DNA of 27,454 nucleotides from Gnetum montanum (taxonomy: Eukaryota; Streptophyta; Gnetopsida; Gnetales; Gnetaceae), in the NCBI GenBank assembly GCA_015680685.1, contig MNCI01004956.1, forward strand, positions 209,518 through 236,971. Reading direction: 5' to 3'. The first letter of the stretch is position 1. Each line of letters opens with the position of its first letter. This document shows positions 8,771-18,720 of the stretch, piece after piece. A program made the position numbers and the translations under genes. The notes under the pieces were generated by a model, which worked only from the letters and a program-made list of their open reading frames with translations, did not search any database and was not told where the DNA came from.

Positions 8771-9460
8771 TACCAAAAGTTCACAAGTCTCAAGGTGATA
8801 GAGTTATAGTGCTTCCATGCTAGGGTTTAAGAGAATGCAAGCATGGGAGATTGCAAGAGCCCTTAAGTGCTTGAGAATGCCCAAGTGTGAAATTGAGAAA
8901 AGTCTCAAAATGCCAAAGGGTCTGAATCATAGAAAATTGTGGAACCTATAGATGGTGTTTGAGGTTGATTTTTATAGGTTTTAGGCAATGAATGGTGTTG
9001 CAAAATGGCTTTAATTTAGTTGCATAATGGATACAAATTGGCTGTAATTTTGCTACAAATTTCTACCTCATAAAGGTGAGATGGGTGCCCAAATTTATGG
9101 GGTTACTATATATAATAAGTGCCTTCCCCCCATGGCCATTCTATTTACCATAAATAGTAATAGGGGCACACCTTCTACCATGAAGATAGGTCTTCTACAC
9201 TAAGCCTTTTGCCATTCTTGCTAAAGTTGTTGATCAATGTTGGAGTGTAGGAAGTGTTGAAATCTAGCTTTTGTGGCTTCCATGCTAGGGGCATGCAATT
9301 TTTATGCTGGGGGGAAAAGTTTCCAAGCTAAGGGAAAATCCCCCACTCCACATTGTAGGTGAGATTTACCCCTGTAGATGTTTCTAGTGTAGAAAAATTT
9401 TTACCCCTCATAAAACTCATCAAATTGTCATTTTTGACATTTCAAAATCCATTTTTGATA
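8771..9460 (-). repeat. Tat-lineage LTR, shared between two bodies (copy E)
   Basis: Read on the minus strand, a purine tract (GGGCTTGGGGGAGGC, 9461-9475) is followed at 9460 by TATCAAAAAT. At 8771 the segment ends ACTTTTGGTA. These ends are inverted repeats of each other at 8 of 10 bases, both mismatches being transitions; TA...TA is what TG...CA becomes after two transitions. A TATATATA box lies at about 9107-9117. Integrase plus polypurine tract on one side and a gag leader about 110 bp away on the other mean that it acts as 3' LTR for one body and 5' LTR for the next. The exact primer-binding site is not recognisable. Confidence 0.7.
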
Positions 9461-9475
9461 GCCTCCCCCAAGCCC
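9461..9475 (-). other. Polypurine tract of Tat-lineage element
   Basis: The minus strand reads GGGCTTGGGGGAGGC directly before the LTR start at 9460. Polypurine tracts prime plus-strand DNA synthesis and always abut the 3' LTR, which fixes the orientation and the boundary. Confidence 0.7.
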
Positions 9476-9933
9476 AAATATACATAGTAGGTGACTTTTG
9501 TCACTTGGTGAATGAGGCTTTAACCACTTATGTGGCATTTTTCAATTCCAAAAGTATGAAATATGTGAGACTGCCCCTTATGGACTACAATATTTATATT
9601 TACAATGAAGTTTTACCTTGGGTTTCATGGGATCAAAGCTACATGATGAAAGTTGGCTATAACATACAAATTTTTGTGGTGTTGCAATGGCCCCTCTTTG
9701 TTAACGTCTAGAGGATTGACCCTAGAGGTACTAATAAAGAATACAAAATACAACTACATATTATAATCCTACAATGCATATAGGCTACATGAGATGATAA
9801 AACCAAGCTATCTAGGTCACCAATGTTGCTAGTTTAAGGCCATGATACTAGTTTAAGGCCTTGACAAGCCATGTTGCCAGTTTAAGGTCAGAGTAGAACA
9901 TTGAAAGTAGGCTCACTTGTTGATGATTTCTAG
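9476..9933 (-). other. 3' untranslated region of Tat-lineage element
   Basis: Non-coding stretch between the integrase C-terminus and the polypurine tract. Positions 9828-9885 hold three degenerate repeats of a (C/T)(C/T)AGTTTAAGGCC-type word, including TTTAAGGCCTTGACAAGCCA. No domain is seen. Confidence 0.55.
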
Positions 9934-11043
9934 CTACATGTAGTATGGATTTGGATAGGAATGATTGACTAGATTAGCAAGCTCATTCCCATCCATGTCA
10001 ATTATCCTGAATGCACCATTCCTATAGGCTTTAGTAATAATGAAGAACCCTTCCCAATTGGCTAAGAATTTATTTGCATGCTCATGGATAGCTTTGAGGA
10101 CTATATCACCCTTGTTGATCTTATGCATGATCTAGTTATGTTAATGCTATCACTTCTACCTCTCTTCATAGTGTTCAATGTAAGCAAGCACTTGCATATG
10201 TTCCTCCTCCATCAATTCCAAGGCTACTATCTACAACTTATTTTGCTCATCCTTGATGAAGTTGGTCAAAGCTACTTTGAGTGATGGCACCAAAAATTCA
10301 AGAGGTAAAGTAGCTTCAGAACCATAAACTAAGCTATAAGGCATTACACTAGTGGTCATGCAATAGGTCATTCTATAGGACCATGGTGCATGGACAAGCC
10401 ACTCGTGCCATTTACACTTGCTGTTGTTAAGCATCTTCTTGAGCAAGTTGATGATGACCTTGTTGCTTGCTTTCTACTTGTCCATTGACTTGAGGGTAAT
10501 AAGGTGATGAGAAAGAATGCTTAATGCCTAGGTCGTGAAAAAATTCTTTTATTTTTTGGATACTAAAATGTGGTCCATTATCTATAACTATGGTCATGGG
10601 TATGCCAAAAAGGGCTACAATGTTATCTAGGATGAACTTGCAGACTTGGTCAAATGTAATCTTCCTTAGGGGAATAGCCTCAACTCACTTGGTGAAGTAT
10701 TCAGTTGTAGTGATGATGAAGCTATGCCTTGCTGACGACTTAGGCATTATAGATCTAATGATATCCAATGCTCATCATTGAAATGGCCAGGTTATTTGAG
10801 TGGTATGCAACTTAGTTGGTGGTACATGTATAATATTGCTACATCATTGGCATATATCACATCGCTTAACCTTCTGTAGGAAATCATTTTTCATAAGGAA
10901 CTGATATTAGCCTAATCATCTAATCTTAGCAACCATAGCTCTAGGTCCTATATGTGCTCCACAAACACCCTCATGAACCTCCTCTAGGACTATTTTGGCT
11001 TTGCTTTTACCTAAGCACTTTAGGAGTTTGTCATCATAGGTTC
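9934..11043 (-). pseudogene. Tat-lineage integrase, degraded
   Basis: This is the integrase part of a pol polyprotein, inserting retroelement cDNA into the genome. In order from 11043: IVLEEVHEGVCGAHIGPRAM (His residues of the N-terminal zinc site), then KRCDICQ (Cys residues). Next are the first catalytic Asp in ALDIIRSIMPKS, the second in VIDNGPHF (near 10580), and the Glu in YPQVNGQVE (near 10475). A WHEWLVHAPWSYR segment leads to PYSLVYGSEATLP (10231-10446). The C-terminal KGDIVLKA...NWEGFFIITKAYRNGAF...LVNHSYPNPYYM (9934-10128) matches the Tat-type tail. All three acidic positions survive, but stops and frameshifts break the frame. The upstream pol parts lie beyond 18070, separated by a younger element. 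Confidence 0.9.
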
Positions 11044-11048
11044 ATCAA
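11044..11048. repeat. Target-site duplication ATCAA (left)
   Basis: ATCAA here matches 18070-18074 exactly and brackets the 7.0-kb element. Removing the element and one copy rejoins the RNase H-integrase linker of the host retrotransposon. Confidence 0.95.
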
Positions 11049-11861
11049 TGATGAGTGGCGAGGTACCCCTACACTCAACCATACGAATATGAGCATAACA
11101 CACACGATCCGGTTGAACTCTGCAGACTAAGTGCCTACACGCCTCATGGAACACTTAAGGTTAAGTATTCATTATCTTCCCAAACTTACTTGTATTTGTC
11201 ACGGTGTATGGTTAAGTAAGTCTGAGGTATATGATTTTTATGTCTTTTCGGTTTTATCTCCTATGCTAGAGAGGTGAAGGGTCGAAGAGACTAATTGACT
11301 AACTCTAACTAACTAACTAAGCCTTAATTAACCTAGTGTCAACATTTGTTCCCACTTACTGTTCACACCCTGAACCAATGCAACCTTGGTTACCAAACGC
11401 TAATCATTTCTAGGATCACCAAGCATAATGCACGTGCTCGAAGCGGTCGTATTGAGGCACTTAACTAGGAGAGAAGGGTTGAGAGAGATTTAACAACTAA
11501 TAAAGCATTTAAATGATAAACAATAAATAATAGTAAATAAAATCCTATTTAGCCTATTCCATGCACTACAAGGTTTATCTAAGAAGTTCATCTTTATTGT
11601 CGTACACAAACTTGTGTTCATGTACAATATTTGCTTGAATAAAGATTTGTTCACTTTGGAGCTCCTACTGTGGGCACATGGAAAATATTCTATCTCTGGA
11701 GAGGTAAAATTGCCAAAGTTTCACTAAGGGTCTAGATCTAGATGAGAAACAAGGGAGAGCCGCCTCTTATTTATAGATATGATGATGCACCACGATATAG
11801 CATACGCAATATCGGGGGGGATGATGCGGTATTGCGGCCCATGCGATATCGCGTCCCATCA
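11049..11861 (-). repeat. 3' LTR of the 7.0-kb element, copy A
   Basis: This 813-bp LTR reads TGATGGGACGCG at 11861 and ends CACTCATCA at 11049 on the minus strand. A TATA box (TATAAATA) is at 11768-11775, only about 90 bp into the LTR, and AATAAA at 11593-11598. In the first 250 bp (plus coordinates) I count about 20 differences from copy B, nearly all transitions. It is 28 bp shorter than copy B, mostly because it has fewer GATATC palindromes in U3. Confidence 0.95.
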
Positions 11862-11863
11862 TA

Positions 11864-11870
11864 CCCTCTT
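11864..11870 (-). other. Polypurine tract of the 7.0-kb element
   Basis: The minus strand reads AAGAGGG followed by TA and then the LTR start TGATGGGA. It is short but in the required position next to the 3' LTR. Confidence 0.65.
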
Positions 11871-12534
11871 GACTGAATAAAAACTCATCCTCAAGTTCCT
11901 TATAAAATATTAGGATGGTATGGGATTATTGACTCAAATGGAACTAATGGGATGACATGTGAATGGATCATCATTACAAGACAAGATAAAACTGGTGTTC
12001 ATGACAACAAGAGTGAACACCTTATTACATTTGACATCAGGCCTTATTTGGCAGCTAAGAAAGAGAGAGAGAAAGAAGTTTTGCTACTGCCAATGCCAGG
12101 ATTACGCCTTTCGTTGTCCATCCATAAGCACGCCATTCGATCTTTCTCCTTGCATAACTACTTTCAGCGTTGCTCCATTCCATGTGTTCTCTCTAGATCC
12201 AATCCATTGTTTGTATGATTGCCATCTGCACACACAACACGGTCTTTATATTAGCAAGGTTAAATGAATTACAATGTAGTCGATACCTTGCTTCGGTGAA
12301 AGGTTCATTGGGTGAGTTATGGTATGGCTGATATGGGTCTACAAATATATTCATGGCAACTATTGAAGGTGTAGGGGTTAGGATAAAAATTGAAAAAATT
12401 TGGGTCTGGACCCCCATGACTAAGAGTGAACCTCCGATAGTGATAGAATGGAGAAAGAAAAAGAACAAGAAAGATGGAGAAAAAGAGACAACTATGACAT
12501 CGATGAAATGGATGTCAAGATGGAAATGAACAAA
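11871..12534 (-). other. Element-specific 3' non-coding segment
   Basis: Between the polypurine tract and the region shared with the right-hand element. It has no recognisable domain and no counterpart at 20950-21740. A purine-rich stretch (AGAGAGAGAAAGAAG near 12064) is the only notable feature. Confidence 0.5.
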
Positions 12535-13800
12535 ATAAAATGGATTGCAAAAATGTTAAGGGAAAGAATTTAACTGGTGCACCAAAGAGGAATGTCAGTG
12601 GGTCCTCCCCAAAGCAGGCTCATGCCCTTAATGCCCTGAAAAAACCACATTCAAAGAGTCTGTAGGCTCTGGGAATGTCATTTAGAACAAGAGTTAAAGT
12701 CTTAACCGCAATAATTTACCAAAAAGAAAACAATGTATCTACCAAAATGTACACTAATGATACAACCGAAAATGAGGTGAACAATGGAGAGAAGGGTGGA
12801 GAGAAGAGAAAGGAATGGAATCCCAAGAACAAGGTGGTGTGCAGTCCCTTGTGTGTTTCATGATTAATGTGACTTAGCAAATCTCATTCCAACTCTGGCC
12901 TCAAACCAACCACATCCAGTGACTTCGCATTAATGCACTCGGCTGATCCATCCTCTTGAATAACAAGAATGCCTTCACCCAAGAGCCACCACCATTCTGA
13001 CGAAACAAGGAGGAGAGAATGGGAAGCAAGAAGGGCCTTAGTTAGAGGGAATATTTTTATTTTAGTTTGATAACCAGTGCTTGTAGCCCAAATAATTATT
13101 TCGTCTAAGGGTGTGCTTTGAATTCTCACTTTTCTTTTTTTTTGTTTTATGTGTTTATGAGTGAGAACCATACCATGCAACGACTTTGTTATTTTTATTT
13201 GCTCAGCTTCCTGATAATTGGGTAATGTCAAAATGGTAAGAAAACTCAAGAAGAAAACATCCAAGCACCCAAGAGAATGGCCAACACAAATGCATCAAGT
13301 TCCCTTGAAGTCACACCCTTTTCAATCCTTGAGTCCTTCCTTAGTTTGAGAAATTCCCAGTCACCAATTCATTAGTGTTCTTATTTAGGAAGAGACTATA
13401 CATTTCCAAGCTGAGAGAGACCATAGAACTTGTGGATGGATGGCTGAAGTGGACTCATTGCCTGCTATATCAAAAGAAACATACCTTAGTATCAACATCA
13501 TCACTTAAAAGGTAAAAGCCAAACATTAGCAATCAGTATGAAAATAGTTCATACCATCATGAAGAACACTTATTGGGTGACAAACTTACAAGGTGGGTAA
13601 CACACACACACACACACACACACACAATGAAAAAGTGTATAAACTATGTTGTAAAAAAAACAAGAAAAGTTAAAGAAATTTGTAAAACAAAAATGTGGAA
13701 AACAAAAATTAAAAAGAACCGAGGGCCCTCAAATGATTAGCATAGGTGGCCATCTCCACCATGACTGAATGAAAAGGGAGAAATCTGAAATAATGAACGT
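12535..13800 (-). other. Post-integrase region shared with right-hand element; possible decayed ORF
   Basis: Homologous to 21745-22760 with many substitutions. In several stretches the two copies encode similar peptides in equivalent minus-strand phases: SMVSLSLEMYSLFLNKNTNE here versus SMVSFGLELYNPIFLSKLVN there, and QEDGSAECINAKSLDVVGL versus QEDGLAKCINVRSLNGVGL. Athila-group elements often carry an env-like frame downstream of integrase, so a remnant of a third ORF is possible. I recognise no domain, and stops interrupt both copies. Positions 13111-13336 are absent from the other copy, and a (CA)13 tract sits at 13601-13626. Confidence 0.55.
13601..13626. repeat. (CA)13 microsatellite
   Basis: Thirteen uninterrupted CA dinucleotides inside the 3' region of the 7.0-kb element. 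The corresponding place near 22575 in the related element has no such tract, so it expanded after the copies separated. Confidence 0.97.
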
Positions 13801-13808
13801 CTATTTGA

Positions 13809-14563
13809 ATTTCTTAAAAGTGCCCACTTCTCCCCATTGATGTTCTCAGATTAAGGGGTGGAAGTTGGCGACGCTCATACTCCAATGTGTCTATGCCTTC
13901 ATTGTTGGCATGAGTTATTCCCTCAACTCGTTCCATGCATGTCAGTTTGCTCTTTTGACTAGCTTTCAACCACGAGGTGTTTACTACTTGTGTGGTTGCT
14001 ACATACAGGAATCTTTATCTCATAGTTTCTAGAGCAGACCAGTTACATGGAAGAGATGTTGTGCATTCCTCCATGTCATCACCCTCTGAGTCACTGTATG
14101 TGATGCACAGAACTTTCTTCTTCTCGATCTTTCCATAAATATTTACCTTAGATATCTCCAAGGAAAGATCATGGATCCCTAGGCATGCATCTATTATGCT
14201 TAGCCATGTCCTTCCCATTATAATTGGGAAGTTCCCTTCGTTGTTGTTAACTTCAATCACCAGGAAATTGGCTAGGTATGACCAACCACACATAGTGGTA
14301 ATAATGTCCTCCACCAATCCCAAGGGAATGGTGATGGACAGGTCTGCCAACTCTAGTTAAATGTTACTCTTCTTGAGTTTGGGCAGGTTCCAAGCTTGAT
14401 ACATCTTTCGTGAAATTAGGTTGACTCCGGAACCTGAGTCAAGAAGAGCCTTATGTGGTTCATTCCTAGTAACTTGGAGGTAGATTAAGGGACTTCTAGG
14501 GTCAGCTAGTTTCATGGGAAGGTGGCCTACGTTGATCCAGTCAGTTATGGTATGTGTTAACAT
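13809..14563 (-). pseudogene. Retropepsin (aspartic protease) of the 7.0-kb element
   Basis: Segment 14357-14563 carries LADPRSPLIYLQVT, then the active-site block HKALLDSGSGVNLISRKMYQ with an intact D-S-G. The frame is interrupted by a stop near 14355 and resumes in 14015-14350. That part has LVEDIITTMCGWSYLANFLV, then FPIIMGRTWLSIIDACLGIH, the conserved I-x-GR-x-W end of the family. Further on is KKKVLCITYSDSEGDD, and a pre-RT remnant continues to about 13809. It is close to 25838-26362 of the right-hand element, which has D-L-G in the active site instead. In life it would cut the Gag precursor. Pol stops here because of the deletion at 13797-13808. Confidence 0.88.
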
Positions 14564-14589
14564 AACTGTCTACGTTGAGCTCTGATTTT

Positions 14590-17084
14590 GGTTTGAAGGG
14601 AGCTCCGAAGCCTTGTATGTTGGAGGAGTGATCACAAACTCAACCACTTGTTGTTGTCAGATCTTGTTTAGGCTTTTGGTTCTAAAGAAAGGTCTTCTCT
14701 TTTTACGATTGTTAGAACCAGCAGCGGGTTGAATGTTTACAGCTCTCGTAGCGTTATGTTGCTATGGTTGAGTGGGGAGTTCCCCTTTCATTTTTGGAGC
14801 AGGAGGTATGGGAACTACAAGTGGAAGAGGTGCAGATAGATTAGGAGGATGGTATGGGTATGGAGCATCTCCTGGAGGAGAAGGAGTCCTTCTAAAGTAC
14901 TCCCAAACTTGGTAGTGATCTTGGGGAGTTGTGTGATCCATGGAGTCACTTGGAGAAACTGACAACTGCACGTAGTATCCATATGGATCTGGTTGCCAAT
15001 AAGGGTACTACTGTTTTGGCGGTGGCATCCCCCATGACTGTGGGTATTTCCATTATTGATGTTGTCTGATGGGTTGTGGTGGAGTTCCACTTGGATAGTA
15101 CATCAACAGTTGGTGGAACTACCTTGGGTTACCTTGGGGATAAGGTAACCTTTGGGGTGTTTGTCATTGGTTGAGTCTCAAGTTGAGTGCATATACCCCA
15201 GACTCTTGTAGATGTGAGATGATTGGACAACATCCCTTAGGATGGTCATAGTAGTAGATCTCACATCCATCGTCATCGTCTGTGTCTGAATCCACAACCT
15301 CATCAGAGATAATTATTTTTCCCTTACCCTTGTCATGTGCAGGGCCTGAATCTATCTACTTTTTCTTGTCCTTGTTACTACTTCATTCCTCCTTAGACTC
15401 CTCTACAATCTTTAGGACAATTTCAATTTTACTGTCTAAGGAGCTCCATACTTTATCTACCTTAGTTGATACTTCTATTGTTAGCTTTTGAATCAGCAAG
15501 GTTTTTCTATTCACCAACTCTTCGAGTGGTGACTCATCCTCTTCATCGTAAAATTTCACTCCCTTCTTTCGAAGAGAGGGATCACAGTTATATTCTTCCG
15601 CACTTTCCCTTTTTCATAATTCACCTTCTTCTTTTGCTACTTGTTCCAACAAGCGATGTATCTCATGGGATCTAAGTTCTGATAATCTTCCTTGGGCATA
15701 AGTCCCAAGGGTTCTCCTAGTTTCATACCTTAGCCCATCTACGATATGATGGAGTTGATCCCGCTGTGCATAACCATGGCCCAGGCAACGATGTAACAAT
15801 GCATAGTAGCGGCCCATGGTTAGCATCCAAGGGTTCATGAGTACCTTGCTTCCATCCTTGGATCTGCTTATGCAAATTAGACACTCTGGAGTACGTTTGA
15901 TATTTATCATTGAACAATTCTAACATCGTACTCCACCTCCTAATGGTTTCCAGTTCTAAGGACCGGTACCAACTCTCTACTTCCTTTATGAGTGTTTTGG
16001 GAAACAACTTAAGTTTCTACCACTCATTTTCTATGTTTTGCAAGGCGCGGGCATCATGGAATCCCTGTAAATGATGTTGTGGACCAGCGTTGTATCCCCC
16101 TTCAAAGCATCGGATATTATTCATGTTTAAACGCTTGATCTGACTATCTTTTAAATGCCTTCTTGGTATTCTTACAGTCTTCGTTATATCTAGCATGCTT
16201 CGGGTGGCAAGTAGGGGTTCATCATGATCATCTCTTTCATGACATCTATGGTGTCTACATTGTTCCCTACTTTCCCTTCGTTCATGCCCTTTTCCTCGCT
16301 CTCAACTTTCTTATCGAGGTCTCTCATTTTATCTACCTCTATCCTCACTGTTATGCTCTCTATGGCTATGCCCAGATGTGGAAGGAGAGGGTGAATGATG
16401 TGATGAAGGGGAAGAAGAAGGAGAACCATTGTCATGACGATGTTTCCTACCTTCTCTTCTATGGCTTTGACCCTAATCATGATGACGATCTGAGTGCCTG
16501 TCCTTACCATGTGTTATTATTCCCTCAGTGAACAATTGGTGTTCACCGGGATTAGAACTAGGGTTTTGTATCATGGATCATAGGTTCTGATACCCCACCT
16601 CCTCACTATCTTTAGGAGGGGGAACATCATTTAATAGAGAACTTGTTATAAGTGGTTCACCATCTCCGATTTCACTTAGGACGTGTGGGACCCTTTTTCC
16701 CTTTAACAGTGTATGTTGGCTCTCCTGCCTTGAGTCCCTTATATGTTGTGTGGATGTGGGATGGTAATCCCTTGTGTCAAAATCACCTATAACGTATTCA
16801 ACATATAGATGTGTCATGCCTATTTGTGCAAGAGCATGAATAAGCATGTTTGGGACTGACTAATTTGGAGGTAACACTATGTTACCTTGCAAGTCTCTCC
16901 AGCACATCTGTTCATCTTGATGGAGGATAAAAGTAAAATCTGGTATGTACTCATCGGGATGAGTATATACCACTCGGTATTATTGAGGAATTGGCGGATT
17001 TTGGTTATGTGTTTTAGACTATCGACTATTTCTAGTATGATTCCTAGGTGGTGTATTACTTTTGTTTGAAGAAGAAGACATTGT
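14590..17084 (-). pseudogene. gag of the 7.0-kb element, many stops
   Basis: The start is at 17084 (MSSSSNKSNTPPRNHTRNSR, then a stop), about 125 bp after the primer-binding site. The same phase is open from 16847 to 16578. An Arg/His/Asp/Ser-rich stretch follows (about 16500-16200, RDRHSDRHHDQ type). The gag core is at 15723-16007 (FPKTLIKEVESWYRSLELET) and continues in 15614-15910 (LHHIVDGLRYETRRTL, HEIHRLLEQVAKEEGEL). A zinc-knuckle-like CEIYYYDHPKGC lies at 15230-15265 with its second Cys changed to Tyr. A Pro/Tyr-rich tail (14762-14971; PYPYHPPNLSAPLPLVV) leads to protease. It would encode the particle protein. Several stops and shifts make it non-functional. Confidence 0.85.
15230..15265 (-). 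other. Gag zinc-knuckle remnant (Cys to Tyr)
   Basis: The minus strand encodes C-E-I-Y-Y-Y-D-H-P-K-G-C. The equivalent site at 27005-27040 is C-K-I-C-Q-Y-D-H-P-K-G-C, so the second metal ligand is lost here. The spacing C-x2-C-x3-H-x3-C is tighter than the usual C-x2-C-x4-H-x4-C. Confidence 0.7.
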
Positions 17085-17209
17085 TATTTTATTGGTGTGT
17101 TGTTTTACCGTTATATAATTTTTTTTCGTTTAATTAACCCTAAGGGTTCGTTTAAGCTCCCAACGATGTGAGTGATCTCCTATGTTCTACTTAGTGCACA
17201 ATCACTTAG

Positions 17210-17227
17210 TCCCCGGCAATGGCACCA
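17210..17227 (-). other. Primer-binding site, tRNA-Asp type
   Basis: The minus strand reads TGGTGCCATTGCCGGGGA one base after the LTR end. Plant tRNA-Asp ends ...CGGCAACGGCGCCA, whose complement begins TGGCGCCGTTGCCGGG. The match is close, with two transitions within the first ten bases. This position proves that copy B is the 5' LTR and that the element runs on the minus strand. Confidence 0.85.
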
Positions 17228-17228
17228 A

Positions 17229-18069
17229 TGATGAGTGGCGAGGAATCCCTACACTCAACCATACAAATACGAGTGTAACACGCACGATCTGGTCGAACTC
17301 TGCAGACTAAGTGCCTACATGCCTCATGGAACACTTAAGGTTAATTATTCGTTGTCTTCCCAGACTTACTTATATTTGTCACAGTGTATGGTTAAGTAAG
17401 TCCAAGGTATATGATTTTTATGTCTTTTCGATTTTATCTCCTATGCTAGAGAGGTGAAGGGTTGAAGAGACTAATTGACTAACTCTAACTAACTAACTAA
17501 GCCTTAATTAACCTAGCATCAGCATCCATTCCCACTTACCATTCACACCCTGAACCAATGCAACCTTGGTTACCAAACACTAATCGTTGCTGGGATTACC
17601 AAGCATAACGCACATGCTTGAAGAGGTCGTACTGAGGCACTTAACCAGGAGAGAAGGGTTGAGAGAGATTTAACAACTAATAAAGCATTTAAATGATAAA
17701 CAATAAACAATAGTAAATAAAATCCTATTTAGCCTATTCCATGCACTACAAGGTTTATTCAAGAAGTTCATCTTTTTTGCCGTACACAAACTTGTGTTCA
17801 GGTATAATATTTGCTCGAATAAAGATCCATTCACTTTGGAGCTCCTACTGCGAGCACATGGAAAATATTCTATCTCTGGAGAGGTAAAACTGCTAGAGTT
17901 TTGCTAAGGGTCTAGATCTAGATGAGAAACAAGGGAGAGTTGCCTTTTATTTATAGATATGACGGTGCACTGCGATATCGTGTACACAATATCACGGGGG
18001 ATGATGCGATATCATGTATGCGATATCGCATACGCGATATCGTGGCCCATGCGATATCATGTCCCATCA
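17229..18069 (-). repeat. 5' LTR of the 7.0-kb element, copy B
   Basis: An 841-bp LTR flanked by the primer-binding site on one side and ATCAA on the other. A TATA box (TATAAATA) lies at 17948-17955. The AATAAA found in copy A is changed to AAAAAA here (plus-strand TTTTTT near 17773). U3 contains six GATATC-type palindromes versus four in copy A, which explains most of the 28-bp length difference. Confidence 0.95.
17957..18062 (-). promoter_or_regulatory. GATATC palindrome array in U3 of 5' LTR
   Basis: Six near-copies of GCGATATCGC lie between the LTR start (18069) and the TATA box (17948-17955): GCGATATCGT, ACAATATCAC, GCGATATCAT, GCGATATCGC, GCGATATCGT and GCGATATCAT. They occupy almost all of U3, the place where enhancer sites of LTR promoters are normally found. 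Which protein, if any, binds them is unknown. Confidence 0.6.
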
Positions 18070-18074
18070 ATCAA
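18070..18074. repeat. Target-site duplication ATCAA (right)
   Basis: Exact match to 11044-11048, immediately outside the 5' LTR. Host retrotransposon sequence resumes directly after it. Confidence 0.95.
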
Positions 18075-18720
18075 CATAATGTGTTATCACCTATGATGAG
18101 ATATTATTTTGATCACGTGTGTATGACATCCTTTTGAGTAGTAGTCAGGATTTGTGAGGATTCATCATGCATAAGGTAAAACATGATATCATCATACCAT
18201 TCCTTAGTAGGAGTAGTATGAAGAATGACCACAAAGGTCTCCTTAGTGTTTTATGTGATGGAAGTAGCACAATCCATAGTTAAGTTGGATAGCTTACTAA
18301 ACACATTTGATGTCACACTAAGGGCTAGGGTTGTAATGGCATTAGCTATGAGATTCTCATTTTGGGGTATGTGTTGGATATTAACATTTGTGAATTATTG
18401 TAACAATTATTTCCCTAGGTCATAGTATGGTTGTAAGTGTTTGGCTTTACATGCATAGACCTTGGTTTCTTGATTAACCATAAGTTATGAATCACCTTTG
18501 ATCATTAAGCATATAATCTCTAGGTTATGAGCTGCCATCATTCCTATGATCAAACCCTTGTACTTTGCTATGTTATTGGTATATGAAAACTCAAAATGAT
18601 AGGTGAAGGATTGGATTTCACCAGATGGGAATGTTATGATGGTAGAAGCATTGACTCCATGGGTAGTTGAAGCTCTATTAAAGTGCATGACCAACTCATA
18701 ACCTTCAGGTACTTGGCTAA
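18075..18720 (-). pseudogene. Tat-lineage second (archaeal-type) RNase H and linker
   Basis: Segment 18485-18694 reads MHFNRASTTHGVNAS, IITFPSGEIQSFTYHFEF, YTNNIAKYKGLIIGMMAAHNLE and IKGDS. This is the layout of the extra RNase H that marks the Tat lineage, where the usual motifs are D-G-A, N-N-x-A-E-Y-E-A and GDS. Here the first Asp reads as Asn and the catalytic Glu as Lys, while the last Asp remains, so the domain is dead. The linker below 18484 still shows NVNIQHIPQNENLIANAI, the typical I-x-H-V-P-R-E-x-N-x-x-A-D-A-L segment, with D changed to N. Integrase continues at 11043 across the younger insertion. Confidence 0.85.

Larger units (their letters stand above)
11049..18069 (-). mobile_element. 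Complete LTR element, gag-protease only (Athila-like)
   Basis: This 7021-bp minus-strand element has 5' LTR 17229-18069, primer-binding site 17210-17227, gag, protease, a roughly 2-kb 3' region, polypurine tract 11864-11870 and 3' LTR 11049-11861. Its 5-bp target duplication is ATCAA. RT, RNase H and integrase are absent. Compared with the related element at 21745-27454, homology jumps at 13797-13808 from the post-integrase region (22753) to just before RT (25607), so about 2.85 kb of pol is missing. Protease type, gag layout and tRNA-Asp priming suggest the Athila-like group; family assignment is tentative. All frames carry stops. It may have been mobilised in trans, or may have lost pol after insertion. 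Confidence 0.93.

Noticed and set aside
12884-13264. 126-codon minus-strand frame as an independent gene
   Set aside because: It lies in the post-integrase region of a retroelement, and half of it spans the 226-bp segment absent from the related copy; reported instead as part of that region.
13450-13495. Tiny intron (AAG/GTATGT donor with a GATATAG acceptor) in the 3' region
   Set aside because: The two sites are about 24 bp apart, too short for a plant intron, and the related copy does not preserve both.
16163-16531. 122-codon plus-strand frame
   Set aside because: It is the antisense shadow of the Arg/His/Asp-rich gag segment of the minus-strand element.
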